A stretch of DNA of 11,318 bases, taken from NCBI GenBank assembly GCA_015490395.1, contig WFXX01000284.1:1-11318 (forward strand). The letters are read 5' to 3'. This stretch comes from Gammaproteobacteria bacterium. GTDB lineage: Bacteria > Pseudomonadota > Gammaproteobacteria > DRLM01. The notes under the pieces are model-generated. The model ran no database searches and was not told the DNA's origin. It was given only the letters and a program-made list of their open reading frames with translations. Below are positions 1 through 5,379 of this stretch, one piece after another. Position 1 is the stretch's first letter. Each line of letters opens with the position of its first letter. A program made the position numbers and the translations under genes.

Positions 1-3
1 GCC

Positions 4-339
4 CTAGACCGCCTCGGGGGCCAGGGCCAGCTCGGGAGGGGCGGAGACGAGGTCCGCGAAGATGCGGTCCGGCCAGCGGGCCACCTCCCGCAGGGTGGCC
101 AGGCCGAGGAAGCCCTCCCCGGCCTCGGGATCCTCGAAGACGGCGAAGAGGCTGGCGCCCTCGAGCACGGCCGGCTCCGGGCGCTGGCGCCGGCCCACCC
201 GGCGCAGGCGCTCGCTGAGAGCCTGCCGCACGGTCAGCGTGGCCTGCCGGTCGGCCAGCTCGGTGATGCCGGCCCAGACGGCGGCCGGGCTGGCCTCTTG
301 GATACCCTCGGGGAACGGCCCTCCTTCCCGCCGGGGCAT
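4..339 (-). CDS. Stand-alone CBS-like protein resembling the neighbouring kinase sensor module
   Basis: A 111-residue soluble protein with an ATG start preceded by a strong AGGGAGG ribosome binding site about 4 nt upstream. It has no signal peptide or membrane segment. Residues about 33-108 align by eye with residues 1-80 of the CBS-containing kinase encoded at 1121-2725. In the best stretch (residues 69-102 against kinase 36-70) about 20 of 34 positions are identical, including the shared core FLGL and RIFADL. The motif FLGLxTxxxxAR resembles the end of a CBS domain, a fold that often binds adenosyl nucleotides. The protein stops where the kinase continues into its second CBS repeat, so it carries only one half of a CBS pair. 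It could dimerise, or compete with or feed the kinase sensor; this is inference. It lies downstream of the response regulator, 195 nt away and behind a hairpin, so it may form its own transcription unit. The gene looks real; the function is unknown. Confidence 0.8.
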   Translation of the reverse strand: MPRREGGPFPEGIQEASPAAVWAGITELADRQATLTVRQALSERLRRVGRRQRPEPAVLEGASLFAVFEDPEAGEGFLGLATLREVARWPDRIFADLVSAPPELALAPEAV

Positions 340-497
340 GGATCCTCCCTCTGTCTGCTGGCGTATTCTTCGGGCCGCCAGGGCCCGCAGGAATTATCGG
401 GATCCAAAGCCCCGGACTGTGTAAGGTGATTGCGTATTTTCGCTTGAGAATCAGTAATATCAGAGATGAGCGGTGGGAAATGGCCGGTCACGCCGGA

Positions 498-536
498 GAT
501 CCGGGCGGGGTCCGGCGCTGTCGCGCCCGCCGGATC
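498..536 (-). terminator. GC-rich hairpin after the response regulator gene
   Basis: Near-perfect inverted repeat with arms at 498-509 and 526-536, differing by one bulged base. It begins inside the response regulator's TGA stop codon. The 16-nt loop can itself form a GGCGC/GCGCC stem. No U-tract follows, so it may attenuate, need Rho, or act as an mRNA 3' stabiliser rather than a classical intrinsic terminator. Confidence 0.5.
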
Positions 537-1155
537 AGGGGCGGATGATGCCGTGGCGGATGGCTAGGCGGGTGAGCTGGGCAGGCCCGGAGGCCCCCAG
601 CTTGTGGAAGATGCGGGTCTGGTGCACGCCCACCGTCTTGGGGCTGATGTGCAGCAGGGAGGCGATCTCCTGGGTGGTGCGCCCTTGGGCCAAGAGGGAG
701 AAGACCTCGAACTCGCGACCGGTGAGGGCCTCCAGGGGCGGGGAGCGCTCCGGCAGGCTCACCCCCTCGCCCAGGTAGCGGCCCCCGCTGGCGATGGCCC
801 GCACCGCCTGGACCATCTCCGTGGGGGCGCTGCGCTTGGTCAAGTAGCCCCGGGCGCCGGCGGCCAGGGCCCGCTGCACGAAGAGCTCGTCCTCGTGGAT
901 GCTGAAGACCAGCACCCGGGCCCTGGGGTCGCGGCTCCGGATGCGCCGCAGGGCCGTGAGCCCTCCGGCCCCGGGCAGGCTCAGGTCCAGCACCACCACC
1001 TCCGGCTGGAGCTCCACGAAGGCACGGTAGCCGGTCTCGGCGTCCTGGGCCTGCCCCACCACCTCCAGGTCGGGCTCGGTCTCCAAGAGACGGCGGTAGC
1101 CCTCCAGGACCACCGGGTGGTCATCGATGAGCAGGATGCGGATGGGGCGGGTCAC
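535..1155 (-). CDS. NarL/FixJ-family response regulator
   Basis: A 206-residue DNA-binding response regulator, the usual length for the family. The N-terminal receiver domain (about residues 5-120) has the acidic pair D11-D12, the phosphoacceptor D57 in VVVLDLSLPG, S85 and the conserved K107. The C-terminal LuxR-type helix-turn-helix (about residues 144-188) begins with LTGRE and contains the recognition-helix stretch SPKTVGVHQ. It starts at a GTG with AAGGA about 9-10 nt upstream. The start lies inside the 3' end of the kinase gene (35-nt overlap), so the two are probably translationally coupled and form a cognate pair. The kinase is of the HisKA_3 type that normally partners NarL-type regulators, which supports the pairing. 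Target genes are not visible here; the AT-rich intergenic region at 340-497 could be one. All key residues are intact. The family call is firm and the specific role is unknown. Confidence 0.95.
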   Translation of the reverse strand: MTRPIRILLIDDHPVVLEGYRRLLETEPDLEVVGQAQDAETGYRAFVELQPEVVVLDLSLPGAGGLTALRRIRSRDPRARVLVFSIHEDELFVQRALAAGARGYLTKRSAPTEMVQAVRAIASGGRYLGEGVSLPERSPPLEALTGREFEVFSLLAQGRTTQEIASLLHISPKTVGVHQTRIFHKLGASGPAQLTRLAIRHGIIRP

Positions 1156-2725
1156 GATGGCGGGTCCTTCTGCTCCGGAGAGGGAGGAGGGCGCGGAGGC
1201 GGGTGCCGCGGCGCGCGTCCTCCACGCTCAGGCAGCCGCCCAGGGCCTCCAGCCGCTCCCTCAACCCGATGAGCCCCAGACCCTGGGGCTGGCCGCGCAG
1301 GCCGACGCCGTCATCCTTAATTATAAGCTCTAAGCTCTGGTTTTGCGGGCCCTCCAGCCGCCGCAGGCGGATCACCACCCGGCGTGCCCGGGCGTGCCGG
1401 CTGACGTTGGTCAGCCCCTCCTGCACCGCCCGATAGAGGGCCAGCTCCCTTTCCTCGTCCAGCCCCTCCAGGGAGCCGCGCACCAGGAGGCGGCAGCGCA
1501 CCCCGGGATGCCGGCGCCGCCAAAGGCCGGCATAGTGCTGCAGGGCGGCCTCCAGCCCCACCTCCTCCAGCAGGCCGGGGCGCAGCCGCTGGATCATGGC
1601 GTGGGTGACCTCGTAGAGGCGCTGGGCCAGCTCCATCCCAGCTCGGGCCGCCTCCTGGAGACGGGGCTCCTGGGGCCTGGCCAAGCTGCGCACCACCATC
1701 ATCTCGGCCCGGAGCGCCGTGGCGCACTGGCCCAGCTCGTCGTGGAGCTCCCGGGCGATGGAGCGCCGCTCCTCCTCCAGGGCGGTGAGCAGGTAGCGGT
1801 TGAGGCGCCGGTTCTCCTCCAGCAGCCTGCGGGTGTCCTCCTCCGCCCGCCGGCGCCGCTCCCGCTCCTCCAGGTTCAGCAGCAGCGCGGCCAAGCCCTG
1901 GGCGAAGGCCTCGGCCAGGGCCAGGTCCTCGGCGTCGAAGGGCGCAGCCCCCGCCTCCCGGCCGGCCAGGAGCCAGCCCAAGGCCCGGCGCTGGTGGCGG
2001 ATGTCCAGGCAGAGGCAGGGGCGGCCCCAAGGATCGGCGGCGGGGAGGGCGGACCCTTCCAGGAGGGCGCCCGCCCAGCGGCGCAGCTCCCTCAGCTCCC
2101 CAGGCCGCAGGCCCGAGGCCATGAGCACCGGACCGCCGCCGGGGCCTTGGCGCAGCAGCACGGCGGCGAAGCGCGCCGGCACCACCTCGGGCAGCCCGGC
2201 GGCGGCCTCCCGGAGCAGGCGCCGCAGGCCGGCCCGGCTCACCAGCCGGCCCACCATCCGCGCCGAGCCCCGGTTGAGGGCCTCCAGGCGCCGGCAGAGC
2301 CGGGCGAAGCGGTTGCGGTCCTCGGCCAGGGCCTGGCGGGCCTCCTCCAGATGGTGCACCAGGGAGCGCTCCTGGCGCAGCAGCGCCGCCAGCAGGCTTT
2401 CCCGGGTCACCGCCCCTAGGAAGCGCCCCCGGCGCAGCACGGGCAAGGGGCCGCCGCTCTCGCCCAGCCGCTGGGCCACCGCGGCCAGAGGGGTCTCGGC
2501 GGAGACCGGCTCGGGCGGGGGATCCGGAAGGAGATCGGCGAAGATGCGTCCCGGGAAGCGGGCCAGGGCCTCGGTGGTCACCAGCCCCAAGAAGGGCCCC
2601 TCCCCCTCCTCCGACGGCCCGAAGACGGCATAGACCACGCCGGGCCGGGCCTCACCGGGATGGGAGAGGGCCGAGACCCGCTCCACCCGCGGGGCGAGGG
2701 CGTCCCCCGCGGTCAGGATCCTCAC
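1121..2725 (-). CDS. CBS-GAF sensor histidine kinase, HisKA_3 (NarX/UhpB/DegS) type, soluble
   Basis: A 534-residue cytoplasmic sensor kinase with no membrane segment. Order of parts: a CBS-like pair (about 1-118), a helical linker (120-150), a GAF-like domain (about 160-283), an arginine/glutamate-rich coiled coil (284-320), the HisKA_3 dimerisation domain with phospho-acceptor H328 in ARELHDELGQ, and a HATPase_c domain with N440 (QEGLTNVSRHA), DDGVGL (471-476) and GLGLIGLRER (482-491). I chose the GTG at 2725 because it overlaps the upstream stop codon as GTGA and has GGAGG just before it. The same frame stays open further upstream (to about 3049), but that part overlaps the 123-aa gene and has arginine/proline/glycine-rich shadow composition. 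The last dozen residues are histidine/proline-rich because they are encoded in the overlap with the response regulator. CBS pairs commonly sense AMP, ATP or SAM, so energy or nucleotide sensing is a reasonable inference, not a demonstrated role. Confidence 0.92.
   Translation of the reverse strand: MRILTAGDALAPRVERVSALSHPGEARPGVVYAVFGPSEEGEGPFLGLVTTEALARFPGRIFADLLPDPPPEPVSAETPLAAVAQRLGESGGPLPVLRRGRFLGAVTRESLLAALLRQERSLVHHLEEARQALAEDRNRFARLCRRLEALNRGSARMVGRLVSRAGLRRLLREAAAGLPEVVPARFAAVLLRQGPGGGPVLMASGLRPGELRELRRWAGALLEGSALPAADPWGRPCLCLDIRHQRRALGWLLAGREAGAAPFDAEDLALAEAFAQGLAALLLNLEERERRRRAEEDTRRLLEENRRLNRYLLTALEEERRSIARELHDELGQCATALRAEMMVVRSLARPQEPRLQEAARAGMELAQRLYEVTHAMIQRLRPGLLEEVGLEAALQHYAGLWRRRHPGVRCRLLVRGSLEGLDEERELALYRAVQEGLTNVSRHARARRVVIRLRRLEGPQNQSLELIIKDDGVGLRGQPQGLGLIGLRERLEALGGCLSVEDARRGTRLRALLPLRSRRTRHRDPPHPHPAHR
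1320..1338 (-). promoter_or_regulatory. AT-rich patch with perfect TATAAT inside the kinase gene
   Basis: The minus strand carries a consensus TATAAT at 1320-1325, next to a 7-bp tandem duplication (TAAGCTC twice on the plus strand, 1324-1337). It is about 165 nt upstream of the response regulator start. No good -35 hexamer is found at 17-18 nt spacing, so an internal promoter for the response regulator is only a possibility. Confidence 0.25.
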
Positions 2726-3093
2726 CGGCCTCCGCCCTCGCTCCGGCCCCCGGCCTCGATCCCGATCTCGCCGGCCAGCTGGGCCTCCACCTCCAGGTCC
2801 AGCAGGAGGATCTGCTGGGCGGTCATGTGCGGCTTGACCTGCTCGAGCACGAAGCGCACCAGCATGGCGCGGGGGATGAGGGCGAGGAGGGGCTCGCGGA
2901 CCATGATATCGCTGATCACCGGGTCGTCGAGCTCCACGTGGGCGAAGGGCTGGGGCACCAGCAGCCCCAAGGCCTCCCGCAGGGCCACGCAGCCGATGGG
3001 GGCCTCCCTGCCCAGCACCAGGCCGTCTCGCACCGGGGGGACGTCCCACACGCGCACCCGTGCGTTGACACGGTAGCGGGCGGTCTCGCTCAT
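2722..3093 (-). CDS. Unknown 123-aa protein, first gene of the two-component operon
   Basis: I do not recognise this family. The start is the ATG at 3093, which has a GGAGG at 5-nt spacing (3099-3103). An in-frame extension to 3192 exists but lacks such a site and would run over the promoter. The protein has 123 residues, a single cysteine (C35), no signal peptide and no membrane segment. The N-terminal half (about 5-55) alternates hydrophobic and charged residues as in beta strands. The middle has an acidic-hydrophobic stretch VELDDPVISDIM (53-64), and about 65-112 looks helical with leucine-rich stretches. The tail is glycine/arginine/serine rich. Its stop codon overlaps the kinase start (GTGA), so the two should be made in a fixed ratio. 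That suggests a sensory partner or regulator of the kinase, which is inference from position only. Confidence 0.82.
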   Translation of the reverse strand: MSETARYRVNARVRVWDVPPVRDGLVLGREAPIGCVALREALGLLVPQPFAHVELDDPVISDIMVREPLLALIPRAMLVRFVLEQVKPHMTAQQILLLDLEVEAQLAGEIGIEAGGRSEGGGR

Positions 3094-3098
3094 GGCGG

Positions 3099-3103
3099 CC
3101 TCC
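3099..3103 (-). promoter_or_regulatory. Ribosome binding site fixing the start of the 123-aa gene
   Basis: GGAGG on the minus strand, 5 nt before the ATG at 3093. It favours this start over the longer in-frame alternatives at 3144 and 3192. Confidence 0.8.
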
Positions 3104-3114
3104 GGAAAGCCGAC

Positions 3115-3148
3115 CGGCCGGCTTGGTATGGGGGTCATCGGCCGGCCG
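3115..3148 (-). repeat. Inverted repeat in the leader of the two-component operon
   Basis: Perfect 8-bp inverted repeat CGGCCGGC (3115-3122) and GCCGGCCG (3141-3148) around an 18-nt loop. It lies between the proposed transcription start and the ribosome binding site of the 123-aa gene. It could be an mRNA stem or an operator. Such GC motifs also arise by chance at this base composition. Confidence 0.4.
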
Positions 3149-3171
3149 CCGGGATCTAAAACCATGCTGTT

Positions 3172-3200
3172 ATTATGGCGAATCGGAGGCAAATAGTCAT
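3172..3200 (-). promoter_or_regulatory. Sigma70-like promoter of the two-component operon
   Basis: On the minus strand, ATGACT (3195-3200; 4 of 6 matches to TTGACA) and CATAAT (3172-3177; 5 of 6 matches to TATAAT) are separated by exactly 17 nt. The 20 or so bases upstream of the -35 (3201-3221) are AT-rich with an A5 run, like an UP element, and stand out in this GC-rich window. The implied leader is about 70 nt. Confidence 0.6.
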
Positions 3201-3252
3201 AAATTCCGTATAAGTTTTTGATGGCCGGAGCCCCTAAGGATGGACCTTGACC

Positions 3253-4500
3253 TCATGGGGGGAGGGTGCGCTCGCCGTCCAGCAACGCCTCCAGGCATTC
3301 CCGGGGGCGGGCCAGGTGGCAACGCTCGCCATCCACCAGCACCTCGGCGGGGCGGGGGCGGGCGTTGTAGTTGGAGCTCATGACGAAGCCGTAGGCCCCC
3401 GCCGAGCGCACCGCCAGCAGGTCGCCCGCCTCCACCGCCAAGCGCCGTTCCCGGCCTAGGAAGTCGGCGGTCTCGCACACCGGGCCCACCACGTCGCAGA
3501 GCCGCCCGGGTCCCGGGCGGGGGCGCACGGGGACGATCTCCTGCCAGGCTCCGTAGAGGGCCGGGCGCAGCAGCTCGCTCATGCCTGCGTCCACGATGAC
3601 GAAGTCCCTGCCGGGGCCCGGCTTGAGGTATTCCACCCGGGTCAGGAGCACACCGGCGTTGCCGGCGATGGCCCGCCCCGGCTCCAGGATCAGCTCCAGG
3701 GGCCGGCCCTCGAGGGCCTCCAGCAGCGCCCGGGCGTAGGCTGAGGGCTCGGGGGGGCGCTCGTCGCGGTAGCGGATGCCCAGCCCGCCGCCCACGTCCA
3801 CGTGGGCCAGGGGGACGCCCTCCTCGGCTAGCCGGTCCGCCAAGGCCAGGACGCGCCGCAGGGCGTCCACGAAGGGCCCCAGCTCGGTGAGCTGGGAGCC
3901 GATGTGGCAGGCCACGCCCCGTACCTCCAGCCAAGGATGGGCCGCCGCCTGGCGGTAGAGCGCGAGGGCCTCGTCCAGGGGTACGCCGAACTTGCTCTCC
4001 CGCAGCCCAGTGGCGATGTAAGGGTGGGTGCGGGGGTCCACGTCCGGGTTGACCCGCAGGGCCACCGGGGCGCGCTGCTCCAGGGCCTCGGCCACCCGGG
4101 CCAAGCGCGCCAGCTCGGCGGCGGACTCCACGTTGAAGCAGCGGATCCCCGCCTCCAGGGCCCGGCGCATCTCCCCCTCGCCCTTGCCCACCCCGGAGAA
4201 GACGATGCGTCCCGGGTCGGCCCCGGCCCGCAGGCAGCGCAGGAGCTCGCCCTCGGAGACGATGTCGAAGCCCGAGCCGAGGCGCGCCAGCAGCCCCAAG
4301 ACGGCCAGGTTGCCGTTGGCCTTCACCGCGTAGCAGACCAGGTGGGGATGTCCCGCCAGGGCCCGGTGGAAGGCCAGCCAGTGTCGCTCCAGGGTGGCTC
4401 GGGAGTAGACGTAGCAGGGGGTGCCGTGGCGCTCGGCCACCGCGCTCAGCGGTACCCCCTCGGCGTGGAGCTCCCCGTCCCGGTACTGGAAGTGATCCAT
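3253..4500 (-). CDS. lysA: Diaminopimelate decarboxylase
   Basis: A PLP-dependent enzyme that decarboxylates meso-diaminopimelate to L-lysine, the last step of lysine synthesis, in the cytoplasm. Its 415 residues match the family's usual length. The fold type III alanine-racemase-like barrel carries the PLP lysine K60 in YAVKANGN, HIGSQ (199-203), the phosphate-binding GGGLG (237-241) and EPGR (273-276). The C-terminal domain has the active-site cysteine in CET (342-344) and AYGF (369-372). The start is the ATG at 4500, because MDHFQYRDG matches the usual N-terminus of proteobacterial LysA. Its GAGG lies only 2 nt upstream, and the lptM stop is 4 nt away, so translation is probably coupled to lptM. 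The dapF gene that usually follows lysA in gammaproteobacteria is absent; a different operon begins downstream. Confidence 0.97.
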   Translation of the reverse strand: MDHFQYRDGELHAEGVPLSAVAERHGTPCYVYSRATLERHWLAFHRALAGHPHLVCYAVKANGNLAVLGLLARLGSGFDIVSEGELLRCLRAGADPGRIVFSGVGKGEGEMRRALEAGIRCFNVESAAELARLARVAEALEQRAPVALRVNPDVDPRTHPYIATGLRESKFGVPLDEALALYRQAAAHPWLEVRGVACHIGSQLTELGPFVDALRRVLALADRLAEEGVPLAHVDVGGGLGIRYRDERPPEPSAYARALLEALEGRPLELILEPGRAIAGNAGVLLTRVEYLKPGPGRDFVIVDAGMSELLRPALYGAWQEIVPVRPRPGPGRLCDVVGPVCETADFLGRERRLAVEAGDLLAVRSAGAYGFVMSSNYNARPRPAEVLVDGERCHLARPRECLEALLDGERTLPP

Positions 4501-4504
4501 AGCC

Positions 4505-4633
4505 TCAGGATTGGGCTGCGGCCGCCGGCGGGTCGGGCGGGCGCAGGGGGCCCTTCTGGCCGCAGCCGGCCAGAAGGGCCAGGGCCAGCAGCAGCCAGGC
4601 CCCGAGAACACGCGCGATGGGCGACGGTGCCAT
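4505..4633 (-). CDS. lptM: LptM (YifL-type) small lipoprotein
   Basis: A 42-residue lipoprotein. A short N-terminus with R8 is followed by a hydrophobic signal (about 9-22) and the lipobox LLAGC with lipidated C24. After the cysteine comes GQKGPLRPP, the conserved segment of the LptM/YifL family, then an alanine/proline-rich tail. In E. coli LptM binds the LptD-BamA machinery and promotes LptD disulfide maturation during LPS-translocon assembly; the role here is by homology. The GGAAGGAG site is 5 nt before the ATG at 4633. Its position directly upstream of lysA is the standard gammaproteobacterial arrangement. The lysA frame stays open through this region, but the lipoprotein is in a different frame and is clearly the real product. 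Confidence 0.93.
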   Translation of the reverse strand: MAPSPIARVLGAWLLLALALLAGCGQKGPLRPPDPPAAAAQS

Positions 4634-4707
4634 GCGGTCTCCTTCCGGCTCGGCTCCAGGGGGCGCAGTATATACGGGGTCGTGCCTCGGGCGGCGAGGG
4701 AGGAGCC
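4634..4707. promoter_or_regulatory. Short divergent promoter region between lptM and the esterase gene
   Basis: The 74 bases between two divergent starts hold one AT-rich island, GTATATAC (about 4668-4675). It gives TATATA on the plus strand and TATACT on the minus strand as possible -10 elements. I found no convincing -35 hexamer on either strand. Confidence 0.35.
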
Positions 4708-5376
4708 ATGCAGCAGCGGGAGACGGCGAGGGAGGTCCGGCTGGAGCCCGAGGGGCCGGTGCGGGCCACGGTGATCTGGCTCCATGGCCTGGGGGCCGAT
4801 GGGTACGACTTCGTGGGTGCCGTCCCGCTGCTGGGGGCGCTGCCTGGGGTGCGCTTCCGCTTCCCCCATGCGCCCGTGCGGCCCGTGACCATCAACGGGG
4901 GCCTGCCCATGCGGGCCTGGTACGACATCGCTTCCCCGGATCTCTTGGCCGAGGAGGATGCCGCCGGGCTCGAGGCCTCAGCGCGGGCGCTGCAGGAGCG
5001 GGTAGCGGAGGAGGAGACGGACGGCGTCCCGGGGGAGCGGGTCTTCCTGGCAGGCTTCTCCCAGGGCGGGGCGGTGGCCCTGCTGGCAGCCCTGCGCCAC
5101 CCCGGCCCCCTGGCGGGGGTGGTCGCCCTTTCCACCTACCTGCCCCGCTGCGCCGAGGGGGCGCTGCCGAGCGGGCCCCGGGAGGTCTTCCTGGCCCATG
5201 GGGAGGAGGACCCGGTGGTGCCCTGGGCGCTGGGTCTGCGGGCTCGGCAGCTGCTGGAGGAGGCGGGCCACCGGGTGCGTTGGTGGCCTTTCCGGGGCGC
5301 CCACACGGTCACCCCGGAGGAGCTGGCCGCCGTGGGGGACTGGCTGCGGGAGCGCCTGGGGCCCTTAGGGCCCTGA
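4708..5376 (+). CDS. Alpha/beta-hydrolase carboxylesterase (phospholipase/carboxylesterase family)
   Basis: A 222-residue cytoplasmic serine esterase of the family that includes Pseudomonas carboxylesterase II and eukaryotic acyl-protein thioesterases; the length is typical. The oxyanion-hole motif LHGLGADG (25-32) and the nucleophile S118 in GFSQGG are present. The other triad members should be D168 (EEDPVVP) and H199 (GAHTV). FPHAPVRPVTINGGLPMRAWYD (52-73) is the family-typical segment after the first helix. The ATG at 4708 is preceded by GGGAGGAG. No signal peptide is seen. The natural substrate is unknown; short-chain esters or thioesters are usual for the family. It lies between the divergent lptM-lysA unit and convergent cyaA, overlapping the cyaA stop region by 12 nt. 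Confidence 0.93.
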   Translation: MQQRETAREVRLEPEGPVRATVIWLHGLGADGYDFVGAVPLLGALPGVRFRFPHAPVRPVTINGGLPMRAWYDIASPDLLAEEDAAGLEASARALQERVAEEETDGVPGERVFLAGFSQGGAVALLAALRHPGPLAGVVALSTYLPRCAEGALPSGPREVFLAHGEEDPVVPWALGLRARQLLEEAGHRVRWWPFRGAHTVTPEELAAVGDWLRERLGPLGP

Positions 5377-5379
5377 GGG
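5362..5379. terminator. Hairpin shared by the convergent ends of the esterase gene and cyaA
   Basis: CCCTTAGGG followed directly by CCCTGAGGG, together an 18-bp inverted repeat with one T/G mismatch. It contains the cyaA TAA (5365-5367, minus strand) and the esterase TGA (5374-5376). It could fold in both transcripts. There is no U-tract, so intrinsic termination would be weak. Confidence 0.4.

Noticed and set aside
1317..2419. Long open frames on both strands across the kinase gene
   Set aside because: They are rich in proline, glycine, alanine and glutamine with no domain pattern, whereas the kinase frame has all conserved motifs.
2726..3049. N-terminal extension of the kinase reading frame to 642 residues
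   Set aside because: It overlaps almost all of the 123-aa gene, is rich in arginine, proline and glycine as shadows are, and the GTG at 2725 with GTGA overlap and GGAGG explains the start.
3201..3252. Intrinsic terminator after lysA
   Set aside because: The AT-rich stretch is not preceded by a convincing stem on the minus strand. The A/T bases are better explained as the upstream element of the next promoter.
4501..4869. Extension of the lysA frame upstream to 538 residues
   Set aside because: It runs through lptM in another frame and into the divergent esterase gene. MDHFQYRDG at 4500 is the normal LysA N-terminus.
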